DNA from: Luteolibacter sp. SL250
GTDB taxonomy: Bacteria > Verrucomicrobiota > Verrucomicrobiia > Verrucomicrobiales > Akkermansiaceae
DNA: 64,000 nt
Direction: 5' to 3'
NCBI RefSeq assembly: GCF_026625605.1
Contig: NZ_CP113054.1
Span: 3,224,001-3,288,000 of the forward strand
The translations under genes and the position numbers were made by a program. Below are positions 20,101 to 26,868 of the stretch, piece after piece. The first letter of the stretch is position 1, and each line of letters begins with the position of its first letter. Below the pieces are notes generated by a model that was not told where the DNA came from, made no database searches, and was given only the letters and a program-made list of their open reading frames with translations.

Positions 20101-22970
20101 GGTGCAAAGGCCCGGGCCCGGACCTCCGTGCCGCGGGGCACTGAAAATGCACCACTATAGGCCGTCGAGGCCGCCGTCGGATCAGTGCCGTTGGTGGTAT
20201 AGCGGATCACTGCCCCGGGGACATCAAGGGCCAAGGTCACGCTGACCGCGCCGGTGCCGAAGTTTCCGACGGGACTGATAGCCACCGCCGGCAATACCTT
20301 CCGTGTCCACTGGTAGCGGGCAGCCAGATAGTCCTCCACACGCCACCGTTCGGCCTCGCTCAGTTCATGATCGAACACGATGACCTCGGAGATCGTATTC
20401 CGCGACGGGGCATACTGCTGTCCTTCCCCGCCCCCAAGGGCCAGACGGCCCGGTACACCCACCCCCGGAGAGGAGTTGACGGTCCAGTCCTCCCCATTCA
20501 CGAAAAACCGGGTGTTCACCAGACCGTTCGACATCGCGGCCACAACCGGTTGGCCCGCCGGAACCGAACGGTAGCGGACCCAGTTCGTCGAATATCCCCC
20601 GTCATCACGGATCATCCACCATGGGCCGCCGGAACTCTGGACGATGGGACCGGGGCCGCGACGATCGAACACCACATAGACAGTCGACTCATCACCCGCC
20701 ACGGCCCGCGGAATGAATGAAGGATGGGCGGCCAGCAGCCCGTCGTCGTCGCCGTCGAACTCGATTGCTCCCCGCGTGGTCGCAGGGGCTGCCGTCTTCG
20801 TGAACCGGAAATTCGCGGCGGTGTTGTATTTCACCGGATGGGAGTCGAGCGAGGTCGGCCAGGCCCCATTCGACCCGATGTACCTGGACTGGTTGACGAA
20901 GCGGATGCCATCCTCCAGCCAGTAACCATCACTGCTGTTCTGATAGCTATTGGAACCGGTGTAGCCCCACACCACGATGGAGTAGGAACCCGGGGCCAGT
21001 GTGACCGGTGTCACTGGCTTCGTGCGGGCGTATCCCTTCCCCAGGGTGCCAGGATCCCCCGGCGTGAAACTCGCCTCGGTGATGAGGCTGCCCCGCTCGT
21101 CATCAGACGGAAAGGTAGGGGTCCCCTTGTCATCACGACTCCAGACCTGGACCCGGATTTCATTGGTGAATCCATCTCCATTCGCATCGTAAGCGGAAAG
21201 GTCGGTGATCCGGATCTCCTCCGTTGCCACGAAATCCATCCCAAGCGTGCCGGAATGGACATGCCCGGCGGAACCCAGGGGATTCATGGAACGGATGGCG
21301 GTCCCCCCGCCCTGTTCGAATGACTGGACGGCGGCAGGCCTCTTGTCCTCGATCTCCTGCACCATGTCGTTTCCGTTGCCGGTGAGATCCCGCCAGCGGC
21401 GCACCATCCCACGGGGGTCCTTCTCAACACCCCGGTCCCCCCTCAACCACATCTTCGCCCCCGCCACGGGGATGTCAGGCGCCGCTGCATCCGCATAGAA
21501 CTGGGCGGAAACCCCGCTGGCGGGGATGCCTTCAAGGAACGTCCTCGCCCTCACCTGGGTCCCCCGTGGTACTTGGAAGGACGAGGAATAAGGAGTGGAT
21601 CCGGCCACCGGATCACTGCCGTCGGTCGTGTAGCGTATCTGTCCTCCGACGGTGGAAGTGCTGAGCGTGACGGAAACCGGGCCGGTTCCGGTTGAACCCA
21701 GCGGTGATATCTCCGGAGTGGCGGCGGTTTCCTCGAAGATCCCATACTTCCCGCCAAGGTAGGTCTGCGTTTCCCTGACCTCACCTGCGGTGAGTTCCCG
21801 GTCATACACCAGTACCTCGGAGATCCTCATGGCCAGAGGGTCTCCACCGAGCCCGGCTCCTCCACCGAGCGTCAGGCGCCCGGGATTCGACGCCGTCTGG
21901 CTGAAGTTCTCCGTGATGTCCCCGTATCCACTGAATGCACGGGACCCGGCGGAGTTCCCGGTCATCGCCGCCACTTGGGGCTTCCACCATGGGAGGTCGA
22001 TGTTGCGCACCCAGTTGTTGCCCGCCCAATAGCCCGATGTATTGATATACCAATGGCTTCCGGATGTATTCTGCATCACGTAACCACCATTCCTGTCGTC
22101 GCGCTCATACACCACGAACACCGCATGCGGTCTGCCGATGTTCAGTCCCGCCGGTCCGGAGAGACCGTCGTTCGTGCCGTCAAACTTGAGTCCGGCCCGG
22201 GTGACCTTTGGCACCGTGCTGCGCTGGTAGCGGAAATTCGCCGCCCCCGCATAACTGTCCGGATAGCTGCTGGTGATGTTGGGCCACGCGGTTCCGTTCG
22301 AATACCGTCCGGTTCCCGCCCATCGCAGCCCCCCCGCGACGGGCTTGCCCGCGATAGTACCGGAGGAATAATAATAGTCCGATCCCGTGTAGCCCGATCC
22401 GCCGATGGTGTAAGCCCCGGGTGCAAGCACCAGTGGAACTCCAAGCGCCTTCCAGCGGAAGCACCCTTCAAGCACACCGGGCTCCGCTGCCGTGAACGTC
22501 ACCTGATCACGGATGGTACCTTCGGTGTCATCCCCTGATGTCGCGGGTGTCCCGCCGTCGTTCCTCTCCCATATCCTCACAGTGACCGTATTGATGTAGC
22601 CATCACGGTTGTGATCGAACGCCGCCACATGGGTGATGGTGATCGGTTCATCGACGATGAAATCCATCGCCAAAGTCCCGTTGTGCGTGGCATTGCCCCC
22701 TTGGTTATCCGGCAGCCGATGAAGCCGGCCTTCCCCCATGATGAAAGCATCCGCCAGCGGCAGAGGCCTGCGGGCGGCGTCAGTTTGGGTGAAATGATGG
22801 TTGTTACCGGATTGGTCCTGCCATTCCTGCACGTTCCCTGAACCGTCCGTTATCACACCCGTATCCCCTCTCAACCAAACCGCAGGACTGGCGGCCGGAC
22901 TGGCCGCCCGTGTGATCGATGACAGAATAGGGACGAGCGCGAGCACCAGAGGCGCAAGGGAGCGTTTCAT
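8118..22970 (-). CDS. Giant secreted modular protein (about 4950 residues)
   Basis: One uninterrupted frame of about 14.9 kb. The ATG at 22970 gives an immediate signal peptide (MKRSLAPLVLALVPILSS); an in-frame ATG at 22994 would add eight residues. Order of domains (approximate residues): five modules starting WLRxDxGV...W.D.SGNG, which look like LamG/concanavalin A-like folds (1-2190), the first four with an inserted DUF4082-like segment (VRVQLWTRND... type). Six chitobiase C-terminal-like segments (IRYTTDGSDP type) lie near 454, 926, 1399, 1876, 2193 and 2434. A PA14 domain (GLTGTYYDNGDF) starts near 2246, followed by Calx-beta-like repeats 2675-2980, a CARDB-like domain 2985-3110, further Ig-like domains and a glycine/cysteine-rich island 3640-3820. 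Cadherin/Ig-like repeats (4508-4800) and a calcium-binding DADPDGDGIGN loop precede the C-terminus. No anchor, PEP-CTERM or catalytic motif was found. A glycan-binding surface or matrix protein is the best inference. Confidence 0.93.
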   Translation of the reverse strand: MKRSLAPLVLALVPILSSITRAASPAASPAVWLRGDTGVITDGSGNVQEWQDQSGNNHHFTQTDAARRPLPLADAFIMGEGRLHRLPDNQGGNATHNGTLAMDFIVDEPITITHVAAFDHNRDGYINTVTVRIWERNDGGTPATSGDDTEGTIRDQVTFTAAEPGVLEGCFRWKALGVPLVLAPGAYTIGGSGYTGSDYYYSSGTIAGKPVAGGLRWAGTGRYSNGTAWPNITSSYPDSYAGAANFRYQRSTVPKVTRAGLKFDGTNDGLSGPAGLNIGRPHAVFVVYERDDRNGGYVMQNTSGSHWYINTSGYWAGNNWVRNIDLPWWKPQVAAMTGNSAGSRAFSGYGDITENFSQTASNPGRLTLGGGAGLGGDPLAMRISEVLVYDRELTAGEVRETQTYLGGKYGIFEETAATPEISPLGSTGTGPVSVTLSTSTVGGQIRYTTDGSDPVAGSTPYSSSFQVPRGTQVRARTFLEGIPASGVSAQFYADAAAPDIPVAGAKMWLRGDRGVEKDPRGMVRRWRDLTGNGNDMVQEIEDKRPAAVQSFEQGGGTAIRSMNPLGSAGHVHSGTLGMDFVATEEIRITDLSAYDANGDGFTNEIRVQVWSRDDKGTPTFPSDDERGSLITEASFTPGDPGTLGKGYARTKPVTPVTLAPGSYSIVVWGYTGSNSYQNSSDGYWLEDGIRFVNQSRYIGSNGAWPTSLDSHPVKYNTAANFRFTKTAAPATTRGAIEFDGDDDGLLAAHPSFIPRAVAGDESTVYVVFDRRGPGPIVQSSGGPWWMIRDDGGYSTNWVRYRSVPAGQPVVAAMSNGLVNTRFFVNGEDWTVNSSPGVGVPGRLALGGGEGQQYAPSRNTISEVIVFDHELSEAERWRVEDYLAARYQWTRKVLPAVAISPVGNFGTGAVSVTLALDVPGAVIRYTTNGTDPTAASTAYSGAFSVPRGTEVRARAFAPGATAGLVTKAFYGESGGADDLPLAGASLWLRSDAGVELDEAGGVRRWRDLSGNGNDMLQGLQVSRPMLSTSGVANRSLNAIVVGEGDGGTTYAGTLGEDFTVTEAVEVTHLGAYDHQKDGFAGDVRVQLWTRNDAGTPMIPGDDTAGTMVAEATFTTAQPGELDGVSRFKPLASSVTLQPGNYTVYAWGYNGGNRYYEGDRSSGSSDGRFRFTATRYHSTPGAWPGTIDGQGPLDYNGAANFRVAPAAGAAPIMPSLVFDGYDDGLWGREGMNLGRPSTVLVVFQLERPEYGYLLNNGNNQWTIQRDGYYSNGWVRNEIFDTRRGYVATLSSSASGTRSYRNGDDVTVNGALTSGTPGRLAIGGGAGPSVDALPARVAEVIAFDRVLTDAERFTLESHLAERHQLYQPEAAPPVISPVPGYGSGDVTVTLATTTPGAQIRYTVDGSEPTESSPAYSVPFNVARGVTVKAASFLSGAVRSGVAESFYGDAASHPLPVTDAALWLRSDMGVVKDTQGGVMRWKDLSGNGRDMVQIAGEKRPKTVEAAFGGAVKRVVSVPYGATGGTNYSGWIGTDFMVDTPVELTHLGVFDHQSDGLAGNITVRVHRVDDKGTPAPADDTSTEVLLTQVFTPAVSGELDGGVRYLPLGTPLALAPGRYFIESSGWTGGNNYYGADIWEESTGEGISYPSVGRFGTSTSAFGGSLGADNRYLAANGFKFRRQGAVNPSYRAVRFDGLNDGMLAPEDFSATRPSTVFMVYNQLSTTQGRLLQSTTSNWLLGPHSGTQGWYADGWISQAPVKVGTRSISVAVQDVGDSRYLYNGVDVTQNANYMGQLARPAIGGGEGANNQPTNADLVELIIYNRTLTPSERQQVGNALAARYEVGEEPLVAPVVSPDGGYFANAQLVTLSHPVSGVEIRYTTDGAEPTTESSLYGAPFQISSNTTVKARAYRPGNSASAVEESNFIIEAGAPAVPQRQAMLLWLRAGVGVVSDTDGVSVWRDLSGKGSDARQDTVASRPVLDPTVIGGAPGVVFDGSNDHLRLPAGFRNLSQGLTATFVFRAGTAANWQRLMELGRGENSHNVFFGRYQNSTSFSYDVRGATQRNLGVPNGMLPSTNTVITVSQLPSGAVKVFVNGSLISEDPAFPLPFDVLRTSNFIGRSNWAVDAYYSGAISEVILYGAALSDLERETLETTVRARYGIATSATGIVTFSPSPSLLYPSGVDVVLSSLTPEARIRYTLDGSEPTESSALYSAPVNLSQSRRVRARAFADGLNASPFSEATYLVGQPPSSGDGLTGTYYDNGDFTGASLVRVDPTIDFNWNGAAPDPGIAGDSFSVRWTGKVLPRFSEDYVFHVASDDGQRMWVDLDRSGTFEPAELLINDWTAHGETERSSTPVPLQAGVLYDIRVEYFQSTGPSSAKMRWSSFSEPKAIIPQTQLFSDAEFAQTVTTPVISPGSGVHTAAVEVTVTCATPGVTIYYTTDGSVPTTNSQVYGGSFLVGVTGQVRAKAYKTGFNPSGVATVNYQIDAQPPQIGSLAWNGTAVVNGETFVRKGELSTVATDNDGLNRGEFFYRPESSANRVLIGSDTFPANGLTVPWNIATITDGTYEIIVRVYDNSGTWSEFSRTINVALAPLAAPVITAPASGVTVQESVVALQIQAEPESNVRIFRDNAFIFSGYASSSGLLNYAASLSTGTSSFKAVARNRAGDSADSNSVTVTRVREFPQLALSFPGETVMENAQLTGTVSIPASVAANVTVQVSVSKPGRFESMLPVVIPAGSTSATFQLSPRQNTVIELPAPVLVTVSATEHRSASVELTLGDDDYPDITLSLSESSVAESFGTVIGTATRAQATDRSLRIDLTNSLPSRVTVPAHVDIPAGATKVSFSVSVLDDALDNGNGTAAIGGRVLVGVTPVAVAPVVNLEVRDDEGPVLLLTMSRPLIQEGGQVSATVRRSGGDSSPALTVALSGTPAGKVGMPSTVIIPANQNSVTFTINAPVDPAESGTRPISVRASAADYTDAITSLSLTDTQLPDLAAGDVTAPATTPTEQYMAVTYRVNNQGFAPTNLPFIERVYLSRDLSFSNDDALVRQVDQTGEVAAGGGYSRSITVLTPRDTGIYYLIVVVDPPNDLPEIDDTNNTAVLVQPIQVRPAYEVTVQTAPEVVAANTPLIFTGTASKEGGAPAQFSMVNIHIRVNNTNRIISAVTNSLGQFNVTWTPLRNEGGLYTIGAAHPGSPTAPVQDTFEILTMGVDSPPGVAIYEANTATVNAILRNPNSRPLTGITFTIPVSPPAGLTITPALSATTLAAGESLVVPITVTAAAGFSGNGNFPLVVQTSEGVTMDGSISVWVELQKPVLALDPQSLAFSVLRGGSKSASFTITNTGGLATGAIQVLLPDLPWLSVASENPVPSIPPGGSASVSLVLTPGATVPLTQYTGSLALNPANGGGRNFPYQFRVVSDLRGDMGITVVDELTFFTAEAPKLQGAQVTVRDAVTAEQVAVLETGADGLANFTNLPEGWYRVDVTAFEHESFSGNYYVTAGQPNAQEIFISKQLVKYSWKVEEVDIQDVYEVKIETTFETNVPAPVVTVSPSDFDVGDLTMLGQSKTINMTIENHGFISAQHGEINFSTHPFYEFKPLVTNIGTIPAKSSMVVPVVITRVGEFDGEGGVITLANRGGRVAKSGANVPCGASGSVKYDFPCGQHLVEKVAVFVVSRVSGSCTGNGGPGGGGGYIGWLGGYYWGGGGPGGGGPGGPSGTSLSFASPDPCLDDCILKATLDCLIGYTPLGCAYALVGCGSSLYDDIGGPEGVASGDTTAGCILAIQGCMADALGPVIGGINNTLQCGLAYAVCYKKFGGAGGGAGGGGGPGGGPILNSANRAKNTEDGYFMTPEMRQLSPEMAVAWDRAEKFLKWVEFLMGGREIVLAMRLPGGQEFFSQFSQFLNGDSDGGSVINESEAAVLLALADSRDIDIPAVEKAIARWNRTIDYNARGILRIADVPAGDSTDFLDAMEFDNVSTAVSAAVAASRADGFLDPADELLRRYAVLRETLAAGSGGTCAKVKIAVSQDVMMTRTAFRATLELQNEREDELTEVGFSLRVLDGAGLPADDLFNIQVTRLTGLAAIDGTGEMPGNGLGTVQWTLIPRDTAAQEADMRYTVGGVIHYVQNGVEFNIPVQNVPITVKPDAALTLKYFHQRDVFSDDPHTDKIEPAIPYKLAVMVENSGYGEARNLKIISGQPQIVENEKGLFIDFKIIGTEVDGQPLSPSLTADFGNVAPGQRKIATWLMTSTLQGLFTDYSATFQHTSGLGDPRLSLMKNVEIHEMIRMVRAQGAGQDSAPDFLVNDVLDANDYPDTIHYSNGGTDLVTLRQTGTFTGSLAPSNLTINLNVGSFNGWSYIRLPDPANGAYRLVSATRSDGRVLPLDQNVWQTDRTFIGNGRRPTYEHILHMADDNSTGSYTLVYEQAAAADGVPPTSVVAALPADSYEDIAVTWSGTDNEGVAFYDVYVSINGGAWTPWRTHTYATGGVYSGTAGNTYAFYSIATDFSGNPEVKTPGAEATTTVSRNNLPPVLETIPNQTVNEGGVFTLRASATDPDGNNGEIRYSVGANKPGFTIDPVSGVIQWTTSEQDGGITATVTVVARDGGVPAAVANRTFTVTVVDVNDPPVISSVAPQSLEVGGVLLVDVDATDPDFPVQNISFALTAAPVGASINPQTGVVTWSPVAGQGGRSHLFTVVAADNGTPSRSAETNFAVTVTEESDKPPIFTAVPVVLWTKGQTYSLMVAATDPDGDAVTLSANLVAAAGSTFADLGAGSGRLDWNLGTVNSGVYEVPITASSNGLAVNAMVRIKVVDDNLYWNWIKDAFGDLGDSFDLSLLEMDADPDGDGIGNVHEMAFLTNPQVPDQPKVDVSLQIDDPFSIVRLVTKRRVGSQAFVDLAPEFSADLLSAWQPAPPADWTSDINPRGDDDGRPETETVEFLLYGYHPEGLPDKAFYRIQSKKRPGH
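16390..22880 (-). repeat. Five tandem coding modules of about 1.43 kb in the giant gene
   Basis: The conserved tryptophan of the WLRxD motif opening each module is encoded near 22877, 21448, 20015, 18595 and 17165, so the period is 1420-1433 bp. The first four modules carry lectin-like, DUF4082-like and chitobiase-C-like parts. The fifth is shortened and lacks the DUF4082-like part. Copies are clearly diverged in nucleotide sequence. Confidence 0.85.
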
Positions 22971-23076
22971 ACCCCATCTTGATGCGGAGTTCATCTGGAA
23001 TGACCAAGCTCTTATGAGGCCCGGCCAAGTGGTTCACGCAATGTCAATGGATTGGGTTCAAGCCATGTATTCCCGT

Positions 23077-23135
23077 GTTAGATAAGCTTTCTTAATCATT
23101 CCACAAAGTCATATATTTTGTATATACAGCACCCA
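23077..23135 (+). promoter_or_regulatory. AT-rich candidate promoter region between divergent genes
   Basis: This stretch is sharply AT-rich against the GC-rich surroundings and contains several TATATT/TATATA-like hexamers and the palindrome GTATATAC. It lies between the divergent giant gene and the beta-helix gene. No -35/-10 pair could be chosen with confidence. Confidence 0.3.
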
Positions 23136-23211
23136 ATTCACCCGCCGGAGCAACGCAGCTCTCCATCACCCGCAATATCTCCCCGAACCCTTCCGTATCA
23201 GTCGGAAACCC

Positions 23212-24288
23212 ATGAGAATCCACTCCGCGACGGCTATTGCTTTCTGCATGGCGGCCGTCTGTTCCGCCGCTGATCTGGAACCCAGGACAGTGACCACCAC
23301 CGCCGGGCTGAAAGCGGCGCTTTCCGCCCTTGCGCCCGGCACGGTGATCCGGATTGCCCCCGGCGAATACGGTCCGGGTAACTACGTCCGGAATGTCTCC
23401 AACCTGACCATCGAGGCGCTTGATCCGGCCTCTCCGCCGGTGTTCAAAGGGGGAAAAGAAGCTTGGCATTTCACCCGGTGTGATGGTCTGACTTTGAGAA
23501 ATCTCGCAATCACCGGCCAATCATCGAACGGCATCAACATCGACGACGGTGGCCGGTTGGACAGCCCCGTGGCTGGCATCACACTGCAGGGTCTCCGGAT
23601 CTCCAACATCGGTCCGACAGGGAACCACGATGCCATCAAGCTCTCCGGACTCCATGGCTTCACCATCAGGGACTGCCATATCGAGGGATGGGCCGGTCAG
23701 GCGATCGACATGGTGGGATGCCATTCCTCCCTGATCATGGATTGCCGCATCATCGGTAAAGAAGGTTGGTCCCAGGCCACCGGGATCCAGACGAAGGGTG
23801 GAAGTTCCGGGATCACCATCGAAAAATGCCGGTTCATCCACGCCGGTCCACGTCCACTGAACATCGGCGGCTCAACCGGGATGGCCTACTTCCGTCCTCC
23901 CGGAGCGAAGTATGAGGCAAAGGACATCACCGTCCGCGACTGTGTCATCGAGGGAGGAAGCTGTGCGGCGTCATTCGTCGGGGTGGATGGCGCGACATTC
24001 ACGGGGAACACGATCCTCTTTCCGGAGAAGTGGATCTTCCGCATCCTCCAGGAGACAAAGGCGGATGGCTTCGCACCCTGCCGGAATGTCACCATCTCCG
24101 GCAACCGCATCGTCTTCCGGAGGTCCGGGGTGAAAACGGAGATCAACATCGGCCCGGACACCGGGGCGGAGAGCTTCAGCTTTTCCCGCAACCGTTGGTT
24201 CGCGGAAGATGCCCCGGACAGATCACGCCCGAACCTTCCGTCAGTGGAGGAGCAGGGCGAATATGGGACGGATCCCCGCAAGCCCTGA
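23212..24288 (+). CDS. Secreted right-handed parallel beta-helix protein
   Basis: The 358-residue product starts with a signal peptide (MRIHSATAIAFCMAAVCSA). It then shows the layout of pectate-lyase/chondroitinase-B-like beta-helices: an opening segment TAGLKAALSALAPGTVIRIA with APGEY, followed by regular turns such as LTIEALDPASPPVFKGG, LTLRNLAITG, ITLQGLRISNIG and FTIRDCHIEGW. Proteins of this fold bind or cleave acidic polysaccharides, but no catalytic residues can be assigned from sequence alone. The C-terminus converges on the TIR-domain gene, with 7 bases between the stops. A polysaccharide-related function would fit the neighbouring lectin-rich giant protein, but this is inference. 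Confidence 0.82.
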   Translation: MRIHSATAIAFCMAAVCSAADLEPRTVTTTAGLKAALSALAPGTVIRIAPGEYGPGNYVRNVSNLTIEALDPASPPVFKGGKEAWHFTRCDGLTLRNLAITGQSSNGINIDDGGRLDSPVAGITLQGLRISNIGPTGNHDAIKLSGLHGFTIRDCHIEGWAGQAIDMVGCHSSLIMDCRIIGKEGWSQATGIQTKGGSSGITIEKCRFIHAGPRPLNIGGSTGMAYFRPPGAKYEAKDITVRDCVIEGGSCAASFVGVDGATFTGNTILFPEKWIFRILQETKADGFAPCRNVTISGNRIVFRRSGVKTEINIGPDTGAESFSFSRNRWFAEDAPDRSRPNLPSVEEQGEYGTDPRKP

Positions 24289-24295
24289 TCCGCGT

Positions 24296-26185
24296 TCAAT
24301 CCTCCCGCACCGAGGAAAGGCCGTAGAGTGTCTCCGCCGCCATGAACAGCCAGTTGTTCTCGAGCGAATCCACCAATACGGGGCCAATATCCATGACCAA
24401 ATGCGCCCGTGCCCGGCGGATGCGGACGACCTGCTCCTTCGGCCGTGGTTCCGCTTTCTCCATTTTCAGCCATCCATCCATCGCCACCAGCGCCCATGGA
24501 TACCACAGGAAGCGGTAGGCCTCCTTCCGTTGGATCGCGCGGCCCTGAACTTTGATATCACTCTCGAACTCACCACTCGCCACGGGAAATGCCGCCGTCC
24601 GGGAAGCGCAGTCGATCAACTGCCGTTCCATCGCCTGCAGGATATGATCGGGGATCCCGATTCCCGCCTCATTCTTCGCCCGCAACAATGTGGCATGGAT
24701 CTGGAGCGTCAGTCCGTCAAAAATCTCATACCGGTTCTCGCCGGTGCCCCGCCAACCCGCTGCCTTGCCGTCCTGATGGAAGTTCTCCCGCAGCCACAAC
24801 GCCGTCGCCTCCAGAAGTTCGTCCCTACGTTCCACACTGCCCATCCATGGCAGGCCAGCCTTCCGGCACTCCAGCAGGGCGAGCAACGCCAGCGATGCGG
24901 AATAAGCATTGGGCGGCGCCGTCTGATCCGCTCCGGGGAACATCCACCACCCGCCTGTGCCGGCCCGGTAGGGTTCGAGCGCCTGCTGGACCTCCAGCAG
25001 ATCCTCCGCCAGCGCAGGCCTCATGCTGCCCGGCACCAATCCTTCCTTCCGGGTGGACGCGGCCAACAGGTTCACGAACCAGAACGCTCCGCAACTGTCG
25101 AACGGTTTCAATGATGGTTCCGGCGGCGCATAGAGCTCCTGGAAACCCGAGATGGACTTGCCCGGTTCCGGCACAAAGGTCATCCGTGCGCACTTCAGCA
25201 GGAGATCATCGCTCCAAGGGCCTCTTTCCGGCGCCACGCACAATGCGGCCATCGCCTGGGAGTGGCTGAACGGATCATCGGGCAGATCATCATCCTCACC
25301 ATCCCTCAGTGTCTGGCTGATCCAACCGCTATCCTCCTTCGCCCGGTGGATGGCGTTCGAAAGATCCAGCCGGAGCCGTTTGGCAGTCGAGAAAATCTCC
25401 TCATCGGATGCAACCGCCCGCATCACGGAAAGTTCCCGCCTGTCCAGTTCAAGCTGGATCGTTTCCTTCCCCGGCAGGCCCACGCCCTGGTCCGCCAGCA
25501 GCAGGTAACCCGCAGCACCGAAGATCAACCCACAGGCACTTCCCGCATACCACTGGATGCGGCGCATCTTCCGCCGGCGGGCATCGCGCTGCTTCAGCCG
25601 GTCGAAACCGATGTCCAGAACCCCCGCCACCAACTTCAAGAGCGCATCCGGTTTTCCGTCCTTCCCGGGTCTCACATCCGCAGCAAGCGGCTCCGCCGGT
25701 TCACTGGAAATCTCTCCCTCCCCATCGAGTTGGAAGCGGATCGACTTCGGGAAGCATTCCTTATGCTCCGCACCCGGCGTTCCGCAGGCATACGGTTCCC
25801 CGGAAACGATGAGACACAGCACGCGATCCTCCCGGCCGAGGGATTTGAAGTATCTCACCTCCTCATTCACCCATTTGCTCCCGGCCGATTTCTCGGAGCA
25901 GATGACGATCAGCGTGCGGGAATCCCGCAGGGATCTCCGGAGCTTTCCACCGAGATCCGCCCCGCCCGCAAGTTCATCCCGGTCCCGGAATACAGGCCGC
26001 AGATGCTTCGGCACCTTCTCTCCTCTGAAATCCGATCCAGCCACCCCGCGAGGCAGCCGGTAACCCTCCAGCGAGCGGTGGATCCACGTCGCCCACGCCT
26101 CGTCCTGATGGCTGTAACTGATGAACGCCCAGTATTTGAAATCGACGTCATCGTCGATGGAGGCTGGTCCAGTCGTAGCTGCCAT
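24296..26185 (-). CDS. Membrane TIR-domain protein with C-terminal toroid-like domain
   Basis: Of 629 residues, about 17-195 form a TIR domain of the bacterial type, with the motifs YWAFISYSHQDEAWATWIHR, RPVFRDRDEL, TLIVICSEKSAGSKWVNEEV and ECFPKSIRF. The glutamates at 108-109 (WVNEEV) are at the place where NAD-cleaving TIR domains carry their catalytic Glu. One transmembrane helix follows (about 211-231, after a basic RRRKMRR). The C-terminal ~390 residues are helical with repeat-like signatures (NAYSASLALLALLECRKAG, LEATALWLRENF) resembling alpha/alpha-toroid (prenyltransferase/cyclase-like) folds. The TIR part should be cytoplasmic by the positive-inside rule, with the toroid outside the inner membrane. 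Bacterial TIR proteins often act in NAD-dependent immunity or signalling, but no partner gene is adjacent. Upstream lies the rplT terminator, so it has its own promoter. Confidence 0.85.
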   Translation of the reverse strand: MAATTGPASIDDDVDFKYWAFISYSHQDEAWATWIHRSLEGYRLPRGVAGSDFRGEKVPKHLRPVFRDRDELAGGADLGGKLRRSLRDSRTLIVICSEKSAGSKWVNEEVRYFKSLGREDRVLCLIVSGEPYACGTPGAEHKECFPKSIRFQLDGEGEISSEPAEPLAADVRPGKDGKPDALLKLVAGVLDIGFDRLKQRDARRRKMRRIQWYAGSACGLIFGAAGYLLLADQGVGLPGKETIQLELDRRELSVMRAVASDEEIFSTAKRLRLDLSNAIHRAKEDSGWISQTLRDGEDDDLPDDPFSHSQAMAALCVAPERGPWSDDLLLKCARMTFVPEPGKSISGFQELYAPPEPSLKPFDSCGAFWFVNLLAASTRKEGLVPGSMRPALAEDLLEVQQALEPYRAGTGGWWMFPGADQTAPPNAYSASLALLALLECRKAGLPWMGSVERRDELLEATALWLRENFHQDGKAAGWRGTGENRYEIFDGLTLQIHATLLRAKNEAGIGIPDHILQAMERQLIDCASRTAAFPVASGEFESDIKVQGRAIQRKEAYRFLWYPWALVAMDGWLKMEKAEPRPKEQVVRIRRARAHLVMDIGPVLVDSLENNWLFMAAETLYGLSSVRED

Positions 26186-26291
26186 GATTCTCGTGGGCTG
26201 CCCTCGGAAGGCACTCCATTTCGTTGGAGCATTCCCCCCGTTCCGTCAATGCGGATGTCAGGAGGGTAACTGAGGATGAATGCCACCAAAG

Positions 26292-26325
26292 AAAAAACCG
26301 CCGTCCGGACGGACCGGACGGCGGT
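26292..26325 (-). terminator. Rho-independent terminator of rpmI-rplT
   Basis: On the minus strand an 11-bp perfect stem (26325-26315 with 26307-26297) with a 7-base loop runs into TTTTTTC. Confidence 0.9.
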
Positions 26326-26347
26326 GTTGAGGTTTCACTCAGGAGTA

Positions 26348-26731
26348 TCAGGCTCCCTTGGCGGCGGACGCTTTGTCCTCCAGGGCCTTCTTCACTTGCG
26401 CGACGACGGCGGAGAAAGCGGCGGCATCAGCGATCGCGAGGTCCGAAAGGATCTTGCGGTCGGCTTCGATACCGGCGGCCTTCAGGCCTTCGATGAAGCG
26501 CGAGTAGGTCAGACCTTCAGCGCGGACAGCGGCGTTGATCCGCTGGGTCCAGAGACGGCGGAACTGGCCTTTGCGGCGCTTGCGGTCGCGATACTCATAG
26601 GTCATCGCCTTGCGGACGGCGTCCTTGGCGTAACGGAAGAGCTTCGAGCGGAATCCGCGGAAGCCCTTGGCACGGAGCAGCGTCCGCTTGCGGCGGGCGC
26701 GGCTGGCCGGTGAGTTGGTGGCACGTGGCAT
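26348..26731 (-). CDS. rplT: 50S ribosomal protein L20
   Basis: The 127-residue product matches L20 along its whole length: [19 protein letters not shown] at the start, [36 protein letters not shown] and [16 protein letters not shown]20 binds 23S rRNA early in large-subunit assembly and in several bacteria represses its own operon. It carries a short extra alanine/lysine-rich C-terminus. It is the last gene of the rpmI-rplT unit and is followed by a strong terminator. Confidence 0.98.
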   Translation of the reverse strand: MPRATNSPASRARRKRTLLRAKGFRGFRSKLFRYAKDAVRKAMTYEYRDRKRRKGQFRRLWTQRINAAVRAEGLTYSRFIEGLKAAGIEADRKILSDLAIADAAAFSAVVAQVKKALEDKASAAKGA

Positions 26732-26868
26732 TTCTTTTTTTCAGTTTGAACAGACCGTTGTTATTCTTCCTTCCGCAGTCTCGACTGTTCTCGTATCCCT
26801 CGCGGGATCAGGCTGCGTGAAGGCCGTCCGAAACGCGGACGGGGGCGTAGTTTCGTTGCTTCGTATCT
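26732..26868 (-). promoter_or_regulatory. 137-nt rpmI-rplT spacer, possible leader structure
   Basis: The gap between rpmI and rplT is longer than usual and contains a hairpin-forming CGTCCG...CGGACG element on the strand that would be mRNA. L20-binding leaders exist in other bacteria, so an autoregulatory site is possible, but no known consensus could be matched by eye. Confidence 0.3.

Noticed and set aside
16390..22880. CRISPR-like or satellite array in the giant gene
   Set aside because: The periodicity is ~1.43 kb, in frame and diverged, so it reflects protein modules rather than a DNA array.
24296..26185. TIR gene as part of a defence island
   Set aside because: The neighbours are a beta-helix protein and ribosomal protein genes. 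No nuclease, CRISPR, CBASS or Thoeris partner is adjacent.
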